Shown: positions 52,246 through 63,847, numbered from the stretch's first letter. The stretch: 64,000 nt of DNA from Chitinibacter sp. GC72 (GCF_009760905.1 NZ_VIRW01000001.1:62001-126000); one strand, 5' to 3'. Numbers and translations: made by a program. Notes: generated by a model from the sequence alone, not told the origin.

Positions 52246-53973
52246 TTAGGATATTTTATTGGGGTTAGACTTGTCGTCTTGCGGTGTCATCCATTCACGC
52301 AGAATGGTGGCAACCATACGGGGATCATTTTTAGCCAGCTCTTTGGCCTGCTGCAGCAAGTCCGCAAAGGCAGCCATTTTGTTTTGTTCTTCAGGGCTAT
52401 CATCAGCCCCGCCTTCGATAGAGAACATATTGCCTGAGCCCGGCTCACCCAAGTCAAGCTCAATCGTACGCGCTTCTTCACGCGAACGCGTAAGGTCTTT
52501 CATCAACGGCCGGATAACAAAGAACAATAAATAAAGCGATGCAATCGCAATCACAAACATTTTTAGCACATCCATCGCATTGCTCTGGATGTAGTTCAGT
52601 GCCTTATCGGGAAGTGCTTTTTCTTCCAGCGGGATGGACTCGGCAAAGGCGGCATTGACCACATTGACTGAATCCCCCCTGTCCTTGTTGTAACCGATTG
52701 CTTCGCGAACCAGATTATTAATTTGCGTCATTTCTGCCGCAGTAAATGGCACATAGGCCACTTTGCCATCCTTGTCTTTCCCTGCCTTGTAATTGAGCAC
52801 AACCGCAGCGGAAAGACGCTTGACGATACCCACGGGCTGCTTGACATGCTGAATCGTTTTATCGACTTCATAATTGGTGGTAGCTTCTTTTCTACTATTG
52901 GCAGCAACGCCCGTCGTCACCGCCGATTCACCAGCTTCGCCCGGCGCGGCAACAGGAGCCGTAATCGGTGCTGCTGCAGCACCTGGCGGCTGATTGGATA
53001 AAGCGCCGGGCACCCCCATTGCGGCATCTTCCGCCGAACGACCACTCTGATCCATGGTTTGCTGACTACGAATGGCTGCGGCATTGGGCGGAGAATTGGG
53101 CTTGAAACTCTCTGAAGTTTGCTCTATTTCAGCAAAATCAACCTGCGCAGTGACTTCTGCGCGTACATTCTCTTTGCCGACAATGGGCGCCAGAATCGTT
53201 TCCAGCCGCTCAACAAAACCACGCTCAATCTGCCCGACATACTGCAATTGGCGTTGATCCAGATTACCACGTGAATTCAGGTCGGCTGATCTTGATAACA
53301 GATTGCCGTCCTGATCAACCACGGTCACATTCGCCACGGGCAGACCCGGAATACTGGAAGACACCAGATGAATAATCCCGGCTACCTGCCCGCCATCCAG
53401 TACGCGGCCTGGATGTAAAGTCAGCACAATCGATGCAGAGGGCTTTTGCTGATCACGCAGAAAGACGGTCTGCTTGGGGGTAGCCAGATGAACCCGGGCT
53501 TTATCAACGGCGGAAATTGATTCAATCGAGCGGGTCAGCTCACCTTCAACTGCCCGCTGATAATTGACTTGCTCGGTAAATTGCGAGACACCAAATTTCT
53601 GATTATCGAGCAATTCAAAACCGACATTTCCCGCCTTGGGCAAACCTTGAGCGGCCAGTTTGAGGCGTACGTCGTAGATGCTCTCTGCAGGGACAGAAAT
53701 CATGCCCGCATCGAGTTTGTAGGGGATTTTCATCTGCTCAAGCGACTGGACAATCGCGCCGCCGTCTTTGTCTGGCAGATTGGTAAAAAGAATACGATAA
53801 GCTGGTTCACGCGACCATAGCAAAGACCCTGCGATGGCTGCAATAATGACCGCAACCATGACCATCGCCATCATTTTGCGCGCAGGCGGCAGCATATCGA
53901 AGCGTTGCCTCAGCCCACCGATATTACTTGCTGTCACCAAGGTGTTATCTGCTGCGACGCCCGCTTCTGCCAT
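52246..53973 (-). CDS. fliF: Flagellar MS-ring protein FliF
   Basis: A 575-residue FliF. A membrane span near residues 33-52 (MMAMVMVAVIIAAIAGSLL) is followed by the periplasmic ring-building domains (PDKDGGAIVQSLEQMKIPYK, SVAEYxxT-like ring motifs), an Ala/Pro-rich loop, a second span near residues 463-483 (FVIAIASLYLLFFVI) and the cytoplasmic tail that binds FliG (GRNDPRMV-type KNDPRMVATILREWM). Full length. Confidence 0.96.
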   Translation of the reverse strand: MAEAGVAADNTLVTASNIGGLRQRFDMLPPARKMMAMVMVAVIIAAIAGSLLWSREPAYRILFTNLPDKDGGAIVQSLEQMKIPYKLDAGMISVPAESIYDVRLKLAAQGLPKAGNVGFELLDNQKFGVSQFTEQVNYQRAVEGELTRSIESISAVDKARVHLATPKQTVFLRDQQKPSASIVLTLHPGRVLDGGQVAGIIHLVSSSIPGLPVANVTVVDQDGNLLSRSADLNSRGNLDQRQLQYVGQIERGFVERLETILAPIVGKENVRAEVTAQVDFAEIEQTSESFKPNSPPNAAAIRSQQTMDQSGRSAEDAAMGVPGALSNQPPGAAAAPITAPVAAPGEAGESAVTTGVAANSRKEATTNYEVDKTIQHVKQPVGIVKRLSAAVVLNYKAGKDKDGKVAYVPFTAAEMTQINNLVREAIGYNKDRGDSVNVVNAAFAESIPLEEKALPDKALNYIQSNAMDVLKMFVIAIASLYLLFFVIRPLMKDLTRSREEARTIELDLGEPGSGNMFSIEGGADDSPEEQNKMAAFADLLQQAKELAKNDPRMVATILREWMTPQDDKSNPNKIS

Positions 53974-53997
53974 ACCCTACCGATATCAGTGCTGCAG

Positions 53998-54321
53998 TTA
54001 AACCTGCATATTCATAACTTCCTGATAGGCAGTAACGAGCTTATTACGAACTTGAACCATGGTTTGAAAACTCAAACTGGCCTTTTGCAGCGAGACCATG
54101 ACATCCTGCAAATTGGCATCTGGGTCACCCGCTTGAAAAGCGACCTGCTTTGTTTGAGCCTCTTGCTGCACTTGGTTTACCTGATCAATGGACTCTTTCA
54201 GCACATCGGCAAAATTCGGCCCATCCACCACCTGATTGGGCTGATTGACCGATTGGCCCGATGCCAAGGCGGACATTGATCTTAATTCACCGAGCAGCTG
54301 GTCGATTCCTTGCACGCTCAT
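53998..54321 (-). CDS. fliE: Flagellar hook-basal body protein FliE
   Basis: A 107-residue FliE linking the MS ring to the rod. The C-terminal signature DVMVSLQKASLSFQTMVQVRNKLVTAYQEVMNMQV is conserved (listed here in part as LQKASLSFQTMVQVRNK). It is the first gene of the fliE-F-G-H-I-J unit and is separated from the sigma-54 activator gene by 73 bases; I could not see a standard sigma-54 promoter in that gap. Confidence 0.94.
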   Translation of the reverse strand: MSVQGIDQLLGELRSMSALASGQSVNQPNQVVDGPNFADVLKESIDQVNQVQQEAQTKQVAFQAGDPDANLQDVMVSLQKASLSFQTMVQVRNKLVTAYQEVMNMQV

Positions 54322-54394
54322 GACTACCTACCTTCCTTGCAAAATTGTAGGGGTGCAAGCCAGTTGCAGCAAGCACTTCCTACACCTTGTCGTG

Positions 54395-55723
54395 TTAAAT
54401 TGGCAAACCACCATCTTCTTCGCGGTACTGTGCCAGCTTATAGCGTAATGTTCTTTCGCTCATTCCCAGTTTTTCTGCCGCGATTTTTCGCACGCCGCCT
54501 GCAGCCTTGAGCGCCTCAAAAATCATGTTTTTTTCCATGCCTTTGATATTACTTGGCACGGCAATTTCTTCCTGCATCAAGTCATTGGCGGCAATTTTTG
54601 CCGCCTGAGCAGGCAAAAAAAGATGCTCAACAGCAATCTCATCGCTTGGCGACAAGATCAAAGCCCGCTGAATGACGTTGTCCAACTCACGGATATTACC
54701 GGGCCAATGATATGCAACTAGCGTTTGTTGGGCCGAGGCAGACAGAACGGGTGAGCGTTTTTTCTGCACCGCTGCATATCTAGCAAGCAGATTACGTGCC
54801 AATGGCAAAACATCGCTTGATCGATCACGCAAAGCCGGAATCTGCAACGGGAACACATTCAAACGGTAATACAAATCTTCCCGGAAAGTGCCAGCGGCAA
54901 CCTCTTTGGCCAGATCTCGGTTGGAAGTCGCCAACACCCGAATATCGAGTGCAATCGGCTTCACCCCCCCCACTCTTTCCAGCTCACGCTCCTGCAATAC
55001 ACGCAATAACTTGGCTTGCAAAGCCAATGGCATTTCAGTCACTTCGTCCAGTAAAATCGTACCGCCCTGCGCCTGCTCAAATTTGCCGACATGATGGGTG
55101 GCTGCACCTGTAAACGCTCCTTTTTCGTGGCCAAACAGGGTTGATTCGAGTAACTGCTCAGGAATCGCAGCACAATTGATCGCTACAAACGGCTTACTGG
55201 AGCGCACACTATGGCGATGAATAAAGCGCGCCATAATTTCCTTGCCAACACCCGATTCACCAGTGAGCATAATCGACGCATCGGATTGTGCCGCGCGCCG
55301 AGCTACATCAAGCAATTGCTGCATCACAGCCGATTCGGCCACCAATGCATCTTCACCCAGATCAGGCAATAGATAGCGTTGCACCTGCTCAAGCAATGCG
55401 GCAGGCTCAAATGGTTTGGGCAAGTAATGACTTGCACCTGCGTGCAGTGCGTTGACCGCCTGTTCAATCAATCCATAAGCCGTCATCAGAATGACTGGCA
55501 AACATGGATAGTGTTTTTTGATTTCGACTAGCAGGGTTTCGCCATCCATAGGCTGCATTTGAACGTCAGAAATCACCAAGCCAACTTGTTGGCTAGCCAA
55601 AACAGCCAGAGCAGAAACACCATCCTCAGCGACAACCACCCCATAGCCATCCAGCTCTAGGGTATCTACTAATGCTTCACGCAAATCATCATCATCTTCA
55701 ACAATCAGTACCGGTAAAGCCAT
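54395..55723 (-). CDS. Sigma-54-dependent response regulator (FlrC/FleR-like)
   Basis: A 442-residue NtrC-type activator. The receiver domain has the phospho-acceptor Asp 53 in LVISDVQMQPMDG, the AAA+ domain has Walker A GESGVGKEI and the sigma-54 contact loop GAFTGA, and the Fis-type helix-turn-helix is at the C-terminus (KIAAEKLGMSERTLRYKL). Its place between cheB and fliE indicates a flagellar class regulator of the FlrC/FleR kind. The cognate kinase gene (flrB/fleS) is not adjacent. Confidence 0.9.
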   Translation of the reverse strand: MALPVLIVEDDDDLREALVDTLELDGYGVVVAEDGVSALAVLASQQVGLVISDVQMQPMDGETLLVEIKKHYPCLPVILMTAYGLIEQAVNALHAGASHYLPKPFEPAALLEQVQRYLLPDLGEDALVAESAVMQQLLDVARRAAQSDASIMLTGESGVGKEIMARFIHRHSVRSSKPFVAINCAAIPEQLLESTLFGHEKGAFTGAATHHVGKFEQAQGGTILLDEVTEMPLALQAKLLRVLQERELERVGGVKPIALDIRVLATSNRDLAKEVAAGTFREDLYYRLNVFPLQIPALRDRSSDVLPLARNLLARYAAVQKKRSPVLSASAQQTLVAYHWPGNIRELDNVIQRALILSPSDEIAVEHLFLPAQAAKIAANDLMQEEIAVPSNIKGMEKNMIFEALKAAGGVRKIAAEKLGMSERTLRYKLAQYREEDGGLPI

Positions 55724-55732
55724 GCCTATCCT

Positions 55733-56812
55733 TTAAATTCTCAATGCTCGACTACTGTTGGCTGAAATCCAGGACAAGACCCTTTGCGTCATATCTTTAA
55801 GCGGCACAATTTCATCAACACCACCCGCTGCAATCGCCTCTTTGGGCATACCAAACACCACACAACTCGCCTCATCCTGAGCAAAATTATGCGCACCAGC
55901 CTGATGCATTTCCAACATACCTACCGCACCGTCCTTACCCATCCCCGTTAAAATGACGCCGACAGCATTTCGCCCGGCAATATTAGCGGCGGAGCGAAAC
56001 AGCACGTCGACCGATGGGCGATGTCGATTAACCGGAGCACCATCCGATAGCTCACAAATATAGTTGGCACCTGACACCCCTAGCAGCAAATGGGAGTGTC
56101 CAGGAGCAATATAGGCGTGCCCAGGCAAGATCCGCTCTCCGTGCTCTGCTTCCTTGACTGAGATCCGGCACAATGAATCAAGTCGTTTGGCAAATGAATT
56201 GGTAAATGATTCTGGCATGTGCTGCGTAATTAAAATTGCTGGCGCATCGGGCGGAATAGGCATCAAAAAGTCTTTAAGTGCCTCAGTTCCGCCGGTAGAA
56301 GCACCAACAATAATCAACTTTTCCGACTTCAGTAGGGGTCGTGAGGTTTTGGGCAAAACTGCATCTGCAGTATGGCTGGGAGGGATTGGTTCCCGCATTA
56401 AACATTTCACCTTTGCTTTGGCTGCCATCCGGATTTTGTCCCGAATTTCATCGGAATATTCATTGATTTTACCCGCAATATTCATTTTCGGCTTAGCAAT
56501 AAAATCCACAGCCCCTAACTCCAGCGCACGCAGAGCCACTTCGGAGCCTTGCTCGGTCAACGATGAAATCATCAACACTGGCGTAGGCTTAAGGCGCATT
56601 AAGCGCGCGAGAAAATCCAGCCCATCCATTTTGGGCATTTCAACATCAAGGGTAATCACATCTGGATTCAAATCGCGAATTAGCTCGCGCGCAATCAAAG
56701 GATCAGGGGCGGTGGCCACACATTGCATATCACCAGCGGTATCAATCACTTCTTTCAGCAAGCTGCGAATCAAGGCTGAATCATCAACTACCACGACTTT
56801 TATCTTTGCCAT
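55733..56812 (-). CDS. cheB: Chemotaxis response regulator/protein-glutamate methylesterase
   Basis: A 359-residue CheB that removes receptor methyl groups and deamidates glutamines. The receiver domain has the phosphorylation Asp in [13 protein letters not shown]. The C-terminal methylesterase has the catalytic Ser in [11 protein letters not shown], His in [11 protein letters not shown] and Asp in [10 protein letters not shown]. It follows cheD in the cheR-cheD-cheB unit. Confidence 0.97.
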   Translation of the reverse strand: MAKIKVVVVDDSALIRSLLKEVIDTAGDMQCVATAPDPLIARELIRDLNPDVITLDVEMPKMDGLDFLARLMRLKPTPVLMISSLTEQGSEVALRALELGAVDFIAKPKMNIAGKINEYSDEIRDKIRMAAKAKVKCLMREPIPPSHTADAVLPKTSRPLLKSEKLIIVGASTGGTEALKDFLMPIPPDAPAILITQHMPESFTNSFAKRLDSLCRISVKEAEHGERILPGHAYIAPGHSHLLLGVSGANYICELSDGAPVNRHRPSVDVLFRSAANIAGRNAVGVILTGMGKDGAVGMLEMHQAGAHNFAQDEASCVVFGMPKEAIAAGGVDEIVPLKDMTQRVLSWISANSSRALRI

Positions 56813-56839
56813 GTTCTTTACCTCAGATTTATGCTTTGA

Positions 56840-57454
56840 TCAGGTAAATAGCTCAATTTCGCCACCTTGATCCATGTGCGTCAGGCGTGAGCCATAGATT
56901 TTTTCACGTTCCACAATGGTATTATTGTGAACTGATTTGAGTTTCTTCACTAAAACTCGGCCGGTTTTTGGAAAAAAATAAACTTTGCGCGGAAAAATGT
57001 CGAGCAAATCTTCAGCCACAATCGGTATTTGTTCAATCGACAAAAATGATTTAACAAAGTCGGCATTTTTCAAACCGACATTTGAAACGGTAAAGCCACG
57101 TAGCACATTGCCACCACCAAACACCTTAGCTTCAAGCCGATTTTTTTTTGCGCCCTGTTTAAGTAGCTGATTGATCAAAACTTCCATCGCGTAGGTTCCG
57201 TACCGCGTCGATAGCCCGTTCACAGTGGCCATATCTTCTTGTGACTCAGGCAGCATAAAGTGATTCATACCACCAATCCCGGAAACCGAATCACGCACAC
57301 ATGCAGCTACGCACGAGCCCAGCACGGTTACCAGCACCATCTCTCGGCACGTGACGTAATATTCACCCGGCAATATTTTGGCCGCTTCAATCGAAAAATT
57401 TTTATCAAAATAAATCGTTGGCGCTAAAATTTCTTCATAGTCAGCCATGGCCAT
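56840..57454 (-). CDS. cheD: Chemoreceptor glutamine deamidase CheD
   Basis: A 204-residue CheD. The catalytic cysteine and histidine lie in LGSCVAACVRD and GGMNHFMLP; the rest contains the substrate-binding VFGGGNVLRGF. It deamidates receptor glutamines and works with CheB. The ATG at 57454 overlaps the cheR stop by one base (TAATG) and follows a GGAG; an upstream in-frame TTG at 57469 is less likely. Confidence 0.94.
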   Translation of the reverse strand: MAMADYEEILAPTIYFDKNFSIEAAKILPGEYYVTCREMVLVTVLGSCVAACVRDSVSGIGGMNHFMLPESQEDMATVNGLSTRYGTYAMEVLINQLLKQGAKKNRLEAKVFGGGNVLRGFTVSNVGLKNADFVKSFLSIEQIPIVAEDLLDIFPRKVYFFPKTGRVLVKKLKSVHNNTIVEREKIYGSRLTHMDQGGEIELFT

Positions 57455-58302
57455 TATGTTCTGCTCCAAGCAGCTTTGGCACGATCGGTCAAACGATAAG
57501 TTGTTTTACCAAATGAGCGGTACCACTCCGACATATAGTGCAAGTTTTCCGAATGCCCCACATATAACAGCCCATCGGGCTTGAGCAAGTGTCCAATTTT
57601 TTCCAGCAAAACCTTTTGGGTTGGCTGATCAAAATAAATCATGACATTTCGGCAAAAAATTGCATCAAACCGCCCCTCTAATGGCCAGCGCGTATCGAGC
57701 AAATTGATTTGTTTAAATTCAATTAAATCTCTGAGGGCTTTTTTTGCTCGTACTTTTCCGGCATTGGCTTGAGAGCCTTTTAAAAAAAAGCCTCGTTTCC
57801 GCTCTAGGTCCATCTTGTCAAGCTTGTCGATGGTATAGACCCCTTGAGCGGCAGTCGCCAAAACATGGGTATCCAGATCAGACGCAATAATTTCCACCGG
57901 TGGCTGCGCCATTTGATAAGCCTCGATCGCAGTCATCGCGAGTGAATAGGGCTCTTCACCCGTAGACGAAGCCGCACACCAAATCCGAAACGGTCGTGAC
58001 GCACAGCTTTGCATTTGACTTGCCAAGATTTCAAAGTGATGCGCTTCACGAAAAAATGACGTTAGATTGGTAGTCAGCGCATTAATAAATTGTTGCCATT
58101 CGGGAGAATCAGGATCGTTTTCAAGCGACTTTAAATACCCCGAGAACGTATTGATCCGTAGCGCTCTCAATCTACGGGCCAGACGGCTATACACCATCTG
58201 CTCTTTACTTTCATTCAGCCTAATACCCGCTCGCTGATAGATCAGCTCCACGACTTTGGCAAAATCCGTTTTGCTGTAACTAAATTCATGGTCATTTTGC
58301 AT
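57454..58302 (-). CDS. cheR: Chemotaxis protein methyltransferase CheR
   Basis: A 282-residue CheR methylating receptor glutamates with S-adenosylmethionine. SAM-binding and catalytic features include CAASSTGEEPYSLAM, ASDLDTHVL, and FDAIFCRNVMIYFDQPTQ. The N-terminal helical domain (LNESKEQMVYSRLARRLRAL) binds the receptor. It begins after a terminator, so cheR-cheD-cheB may have a separate promoter within 58303-58415. Confidence 0.96.
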   Translation of the reverse strand: MQNDHEFSYSKTDFAKVVELIYQRAGIRLNESKEQMVYSRLARRLRALRINTFSGYLKSLENDPDSPEWQQFINALTTNLTSFFREAHHFEILASQMQSCASRPFRIWCAASSTGEEPYSLAMTAIEAYQMAQPPVEIIASDLDTHVLATAAQGVYTIDKLDKMDLERKRGFFLKGSQANAGKVRAKKALRDLIEFKQINLLDTRWPLEGRFDAIFCRNVMIYFDQPTQKVLLEKIGHLLKPDGLLYVGHSENLHYMSEWYRSFGKTTYRLTDRAKAAWSRT

Positions 58303-58415
58303 ACTTTTTCATCATTAGCATGAGGTAAATATTTAGGTACTCCAAACCCGTCATGCGTAGTCCTATTGCCTACGCTAGCCAGCCCTCTACTAGATCCAGT
58401 GAGCCATCAATACCC

Positions 58416-58442
58416 GAAAAAAAAGGGGCCAAACAGCCCCTT
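58416..58442 (-). terminator. Terminator after the mcp gene
   Basis: On the minus strand AAGGGGC TGTTTG GCCCCTT followed by a run of T (minus-strand view of AAAAAAAA at 58417-58424). It separates the cheY-cheA-cheW-mcp unit from cheR. Confidence 0.92.
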
Positions 58443-58480
58443 CTTTGCCGCTAAAAACAGAGCATCAAATAGGAAAGGGC

Positions 58481-61246
58481 TTAAAATTCTTCCCAATCAT
58501 CATCTGCATTCTCTAATTTAGGAATTGTGCGGGCGGCCGTCTTGGCCGCACTGGTTGGACTAGTATGTTTTGGAATATTGCCAGGGATGGCAGACCGACT
58601 CGTCTGGCGAACTTGCATCGCCTTACCGCCCAATAATTTAAATATGCCCACTGTTTGCGTTAAATTATTGGCCTGATCTTCCAAGCTTTCAGCCGCTGCA
58701 GCAGCCTGCTCAACCAGCGCAGCATTTTGTTGCGTATTTTCATCCATGTGAGTAATAGCCTGATTCACTTGCTCGATACCGGCACTTTGCTCATTGGATG
58801 CGGCAGAAATTTCGCTCATGATATCGGTCACACGACGTACCGCGCTCACGACATCCTGCATGGTGTGACCAGCTTGATCAACCAACTTGGAACCGGCCTC
58901 GACTTTAACCACCGAATCGCCAATCAGATTTTTAATCTCTTTGGCCGCCCCCGCCGAACGCTGAGCCAGATTGCGCACTTCCGACGCAACAACGGCAAAA
59001 CCACGCCCTTGCTCCCCAGCTCGGGCTGCCTCGACGGCTGCATTGAGCGCCAAGATATTGGTCTGGAAGGCAATGCCATCAATCACCGAAATAATGTCGA
59101 CGATTTTTTTCGCCGAATCATTAATATCCGACATGGTTGATACAACCTGACTCACCACATCACCGCCTTTAACGGCAATATCAGAAGCGCCGATAGCTAG
59201 CTGATTAGCCTGACGGGCATTTTCCGCATTTTGCTTCACGGTTCCTGTTAACTCTTCCATGCTGGAGGCTGTTTCTTCCAGACTTGCCGCTTGCTGCTCT
59301 GTGCGACTAGACAGATTGCTATTACCCGCAGCAATTTCTTGCGAGGCTACATTGATCGTTGAAGCCGCCTCTTGAATATTTGTCACAATCTCAGCCAAAC
59401 GATCACAAGTAGTATTGCAATCATCCTTCAATTGACCGAGCAAACCACGGTAATCGGCGGTAATTTTTTGCGTCAAATCTCCTTGCGCCAATGCACCCAA
59501 AACGCGTGCCACATCGCTAATTCCTGCTTCATTTGAGCTAACCAGCTGATTCATACCTTCAGCTAGCTTGAGCATAAAGCCATCTTTACCACTAGGGTCG
59601 ATGCGACGGGTGAAATCGCCATTTACCGCCGCTTCCACCAGGGTATTCACTTCATTTTCAACAGCCACTTCAGCGGTTCGATCGACCCATTCAACAACGG
59701 AGCCAAGACGCTTGCCAGCCGCATCGAACACTGGGTTGGCAATCAGTACGAATGTTTGACCTGCGACGGTAATTTGTGAGCGGTAAGTGTTGGTCAAATT
59801 GGCTAGCAAGGTAGACTGATGGCTTGGATTACGATGGAAGCCATCCATATTGGTGCCAATCAATTTGCTGACATTAAAGTTAGGTAGTACTTTTCTCAGC
59901 TCAGGCTCGACGCGAGAAAGCATGGCCGTCACGGCCTTGTTCATATATACAATATTGCGATTTTCATCTGCCAACATCACGTTGGTCGAGGTGGCTTCCA
60001 GTGCCCCCAAGATACGCGCATTTTCATCGGCCAGTTTGCGTTCACGATTTTCAGCCGCAATCGCTTCCGTACGGTCTAGCCATTCAACGACATAACCTTC
60101 GCGACCATTTTTCTCATTCATTACGGGGTTAACAATTAAGGCAAAGGTGCGCCCACCAACCACAATGCTGGTTCGATGCTCGCTATTCAGACGATCGAGC
60201 ATTCCGCGTTGATGGCTCGGATTTTTGTGGAAGCTATCAATATTCACGCCAATTACATTGCGCGCATTAAATTGTGGTAAATCTTTTCGAATGTCTGATT
60301 CGGCATTTTGCAGTAATTTTTCGACTGCTCGGTTACAGTAAATGATATTGCGATCTGCATCGGAAATCATTACACTGGTTGAAACTGAATCTAGTGCCGT
60401 TTTAACTCTGGCATTATCTGCATCCATTTTCGCAGAATCACGCAATTTCAATTGCAAAGTACGAATTTGTGCCAGCAAACTCGATTCTACCGCCCCTCCT
60501 AAATTCAAATCTTGGCTTAAATCACCATCAGCAATTTTTCCGACTTGAACTTGAACGTACTCAAGGTCCGCCCCCAACTGGCGACGTAAGCGGCGAATCA
60601 ATAAAGCACCGATTACAACAGCTACAATCAGACCAATTGCGGCAGTCACTACGATTTGATTTTTTAAAGCCTCAGCAGAGCTTTCTAAATCTTTTGCGCT
60701 AACCAAAGCGCCATCCTTTTCTTGTTTGCCAAAATCAAGAATCACATCGCGATATCCATTAAATGAATCACGCAACTCGCCCATTACAAAACTACGGCTC
60801 TCTGCAACATTACCAGAGTCAAATAAGGATTTAAATTTCTCTTGCGATGCCACGAAGATTGATCGTTTCTCTTTAAGCTTGTTAATGTAATCAAGTGCTT
60901 CAGCATCATTGATGCTTTTTGCCTGATTTTCAATTTCTTCAACTGCTTTACCAATATTGGCTCGAGTAGCCAAAACCCTAGCCCATTCCTCATCCGATTT
61001 GGCTTTATCTTCTGGGGTGGCATTACCCAAAATTTGCATATTTCGCAAAGAACGCGCAATGGTATTGACATCATTAATTATTTCTTGCGTTTTAACCAAA
61101 TGTGGCAAATGATCATCTGTTAGATCTTTCATATCCGCAGCAGTTGTTGTCGCTGCGCGGTATGACACAACGGCCAAAATTACGATAACTAAAACCAGCG
61201 TACCAATCCCAAGGCTGAGGCGGCGATTTAGTGTCATGTTCTCCAT
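58481..61246 (-). CDS. Methyl-accepting chemotaxis protein with duplicated PAS-like modules and CheR-tether tail
   Basis: A 921-residue receptor. Membrane spans at residues ~11-28 and ~194-215 enclose a four-helix-bundle ligand domain. In the cytoplasm two tandem PAS-like repeats (about 276-400 and 408-535) are clearly duplicates: [23 protein letters not shown] and [23 protein letters not shown], each ending near [21 protein letters not shown]-like linker and the signalling domain with the receptor hairpin tip follow. The C-terminus ends DDDWEEF, like the NWETF pentapeptide that tethers CheR and CheB. AAGGAG precedes the ATG at 61246. Confidence 0.94.
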   Translation of the reverse strand: MENMTLNRRLSLGIGTLVLVIVILAVVSYRAATTTAADMKDLTDDHLPHLVKTQEIINDVNTIARSLRNMQILGNATPEDKAKSDEEWARVLATRANIGKAVEEIENQAKSINDAEALDYINKLKEKRSIFVASQEKFKSLFDSGNVAESRSFVMGELRDSFNGYRDVILDFGKQEKDGALVSAKDLESSAEALKNQIVVTAAIGLIVAVVIGALLIRRLRRQLGADLEYVQVQVGKIADGDLSQDLNLGGAVESSLLAQIRTLQLKLRDSAKMDADNARVKTALDSVSTSVMISDADRNIIYCNRAVEKLLQNAESDIRKDLPQFNARNVIGVNIDSFHKNPSHQRGMLDRLNSEHRTSIVVGGRTFALIVNPVMNEKNGREGYVVEWLDRTEAIAAENRERKLADENARILGALEATSTNVMLADENRNIVYMNKAVTAMLSRVEPELRKVLPNFNVSKLIGTNMDGFHRNPSHQSTLLANLTNTYRSQITVAGQTFVLIANPVFDAAGKRLGSVVEWVDRTAEVAVENEVNTLVEAAVNGDFTRRIDPSGKDGFMLKLAEGMNQLVSSNEAGISDVARVLGALAQGDLTQKITADYRGLLGQLKDDCNTTCDRLAEIVTNIQEAASTINVASQEIAAGNSNLSSRTEQQAASLEETASSMEELTGTVKQNAENARQANQLAIGASDIAVKGGDVVSQVVSTMSDINDSAKKIVDIISVIDGIAFQTNILALNAAVEAARAGEQGRGFAVVASEVRNLAQRSAGAAKEIKNLIGDSVVKVEAGSKLVDQAGHTMQDVVSAVRRVTDIMSEISAASNEQSAGIEQVNQAITHMDENTQQNAALVEQAAAAAESLEDQANNLTQTVGIFKLLGGKAMQVRQTSRSAIPGNIPKHTSPTSAAKTAARTIPKLENADDDWEEF

Positions 61247-61256
61247 GTTTCTCTCC

Positions 61257-61736
61257 TTATGCTGCAACCGCGTCAACCAATGCCATATCGGCACTAGTCA
61301 TGAGTTTTTCGATATCAACCAGAATAATCATTCTTTCATCCACCGTACCTAAGCCCAAAATATAAGCGGTATCTAAAGCTGCACCAAATTCAGGTGCGTT
61401 GCGTAATTGATCGGAGGCCAAGGTCATTACATCTGATACCCCATCCACGACAATTCCAACAGTACGCTGTGCGACATTTAAAATGATCACCACCGTAAAC
61501 TGATCATAGCTTGGATTGCCAATATTAAATTTAATTCTCAAATCAACAATTGGCACAATATTGCCACGCAAATTAATAACACCTTTAATAAAGGCAGGAG
61601 CATTGGCAATACCTGTTACGGCATCATAACCACGGATTTCTTGCACTTTTAGAATATCAATTCCATATTCTTCCTTGCCAAGTGCAAAAACGAGTAGTTC
61701 GCGATTGACTTCGCTATCACGTAAAACTTGGTCCAT
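61257..61736 (-). CDS. cheW: Chemotaxis coupling protein CheW
   Basis: A 159-residue CheW connecting receptors to CheA. It is a single CheW beta-barrel domain with [17 protein letters not shown] at the start, [16 protein letters not shown] in the middle and [15 protein letters not shown] towards the end. It lies between cheA and the mcp gene, consistent with a core signalling unit. Confidence 0.97.
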   Translation of the reverse strand: MDQVLRDSEVNRELLVFALGKEEYGIDILKVQEIRGYDAVTGIANAPAFIKGVINLRGNIVPIVDLRIKFNIGNPSYDQFTVVIILNVAQRTVGIVVDGVSDVMTLASDQLRNAPEFGAALDTAYILGLGTVDERMIILVDIEKLMTSADMALVDAVAA

Positions 61737-61746
61737 ACCCCCTCCG

Positions 61747-63825
61747 TTAAGCTGCTAATCGACTGATATCAGAAGATGAAAGATGCTGTGCTGTTTTAAC
61801 TAATGCAGCAACATCCAAAATAAATGCAACATGACCATCACCCATAATGGTTGCACCAGCCACCCCATTAACGCGCCGATAATTAGTTTCTAGATTTTTC
61901 ACCACCACTTGATGCTGCCCTAATAAATCGTCGACAAATAGGGCTATTTTCTGCCCTTCTGCTTCCAAAATAATAACTAAGCCTTCTTCGAAAGATTTTA
62001 ATTTGGCAGGCAAATTGAAAATATCGTAGAGCGCAATTAATGGTAAATATTCGCCACGCACATTGATCACATTGCCGCGCCCAGCCATAGATTTAATTTC
62101 TTCTGTTTTCGGCTGTAGCGATTCAATAATAAATGTCAATGGAATGATATAAAGCTCATCCGATGCTGAAATTGACATGCCATCCAAAATGGCCAAGGTA
62201 AGTGGCAGGCGAATACTCATCGTGGAGCCAACACCCGTCATGGATTGAATTTCAACTCGTCCACCCATGGCTTGAATGTTTTTGCGTACCACATCCATGC
62301 CTACCCCACGCCCTGATACGTCGGTAATCTCTGCTGCGGTAGAAAAGCCAGCTTCAAAGATCAGCATCCAAACTTCGTTGTCCGACATATTGTCGTTTAC
62401 GTTCATGCCACGCTCTTTGGCCTTATTTAGAATGCGTTCTCTACTTAAGCCGGCACCATCATCACTGACCTCAATGACGATATTGCCGCCCTGATGGAAT
62501 GCTTTGAGCGTTAATGTTCCTTGGGCTTGCTTATTGCGGCTTAAGCGTACATCAGGCATTTCAATGCCATGATCCAAGCTGTTACGCACCAAATGCGTTA
62601 ATGGATCACTGAGCTTTTCAATAAAGCCTTTGTCGAGTTCGGTGTTTTCACCAATCATGCGCAACTCAACTTGTTTGCCCAGCTTGCCAGCTAAATCACG
62701 CACCAAACGAGGATAGCGATTAAATACAAATGAAATCGGCATCATCCGAATCGACATCACCGATTCTTGTAATTCGCGCGTATTGCGCTCAAGCTGAGCA
62801 ACGCCGCTAAGCAGTTTTTCGTGCAAAACCGGATCGAGTTGCAGCGAATTTTGCGCCAGCATGGATTGGGTAATGACCAGCTCGCCGACCAAATTGAGCA
62901 ACTGATCAACCTTTTCCACGCTGACTCGGATTGAAGACTCCGCCGCTTTATCTGTTGCTCTTTCGTTCTGGAGACGACTGATCGGTGTTACTGCAGCAGG
63001 CGTTGAACTAACGGCAGCGACGACGGCTTCCTCTATGATAGGTTGGAAAAATCCATATCCGGCCTCCTCGGCCGTCGCTGCTGTGGCTTCAGACAAGGCA
63101 GCGCCTAGCGTGTCATCAAAAAACCCAAACCCTTCATCAACGCTTAAATCCGACTCGGCTGGCGTCAGAAAGAGGCCAAACTCAGACTGGCATTCGGCAC
63201 TTGATGTAATCGAAACCCGATTTGGCTCAATCATGAACGACATTGAATCAAGTATTTTTTCAGGATTTTCAGTGGTCTTGATACGGTACAACCAAGGCGA
63301 ATAAGCGTCGCCAGGCGTAAAATCGTCAATGGTGCCAAAGCGATCTAGCTCACGACACAGCAGAGTTTCATCAAACGTCTCACCGGGCTGAATCACGATG
63401 GTCAGCTCGTCCAGTTCTACCATCGTCGTGTCTTCCTGAGAGGTCAGCAATTGAGTGAGCCTAGCCTTGGTTGCGCTCATCGCCAGTTCATCAGGTTGGC
63501 CCTGTCCACGATGCGCGGACAGCATGTCCTGCAATACATCCCCAGATTGCAGGAAAGCATCTACCATTTCCGCAGTTAGCGTAATTTCGTTTTTACGAAT
63601 TTTATCCAGCAGGTTTTCCAGCACGTGCGTCACATCGGTCAAATCTGCAAAACCGAATGTTGCTGCGCCTCCTTTGATCGAATGTGCAGCGCGAAAGATG
63701 GCATTCAAGTCTTCCGAATCTGGTTCAGCCACATTGATATTGAGCAGCAATGACTCCATATTGGCCAAGTGCTCGGCAGCCTCATCAAAAAAAACCAGAA
63801 TAAACTGGCCCATATCAATCGACAT
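61747..63825 (-). CDS. cheA: Chemotaxis histidine kinase CheA
   Basis: A 692-residue CheA. The Hpt domain carries the phosphorylated His 48 in [17 protein letters not shown] variable P2-like region (about 130-285, with repeated GFF clusters) follows, then the dimerisation helices, the ATPase domain ([43 protein letters not shown]) and the C-terminal CheW-like domain. All kinase motifs are intact, so it should phosphorylate CheY and CheB. Confidence 0.97.
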   Translation of the reverse strand: MSIDMGQFILVFFDEAAEHLANMESLLLNINVAEPDSEDLNAIFRAAHSIKGGAATFGFADLTDVTHVLENLLDKIRKNEITLTAEMVDAFLQSGDVLQDMLSAHRGQGQPDELAMSATKARLTQLLTSQEDTTMVELDELTIVIQPGETFDETLLCRELDRFGTIDDFTPGDAYSPWLYRIKTTENPEKILDSMSFMIEPNRVSITSSAECQSEFGLFLTPAESDLSVDEGFGFFDDTLGAALSEATAATAEEAGYGFFQPIIEEAVVAAVSSTPAAVTPISRLQNERATDKAAESSIRVSVEKVDQLLNLVGELVITQSMLAQNSLQLDPVLHEKLLSGVAQLERNTRELQESVMSIRMMPISFVFNRYPRLVRDLAGKLGKQVELRMIGENTELDKGFIEKLSDPLTHLVRNSLDHGIEMPDVRLSRNKQAQGTLTLKAFHQGGNIVIEVSDDGAGLSRERILNKAKERGMNVNDNMSDNEVWMLIFEAGFSTAAEITDVSGRGVGMDVVRKNIQAMGGRVEIQSMTGVGSTMSIRLPLTLAILDGMSISASDELYIIPLTFIIESLQPKTEEIKSMAGRGNVINVRGEYLPLIALYDIFNLPAKLKSFEEGLVIILEAEGQKIALFVDDLLGQHQVVVKNLETNYRRVNGVAGATIMGDGHVAFILDVAALVKTAQHLSSSDISRLAA

Positions 63826-63847
63826 AGCTCCCCCTCGCTAGAGACCA

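Noticed and set aside
54322-54394. Sigma-54 promoter upstream of fliE
   Set aside because: No GG-N10-GC element with correct spacing could be found, despite the neighbouring sigma-54 activator gene.
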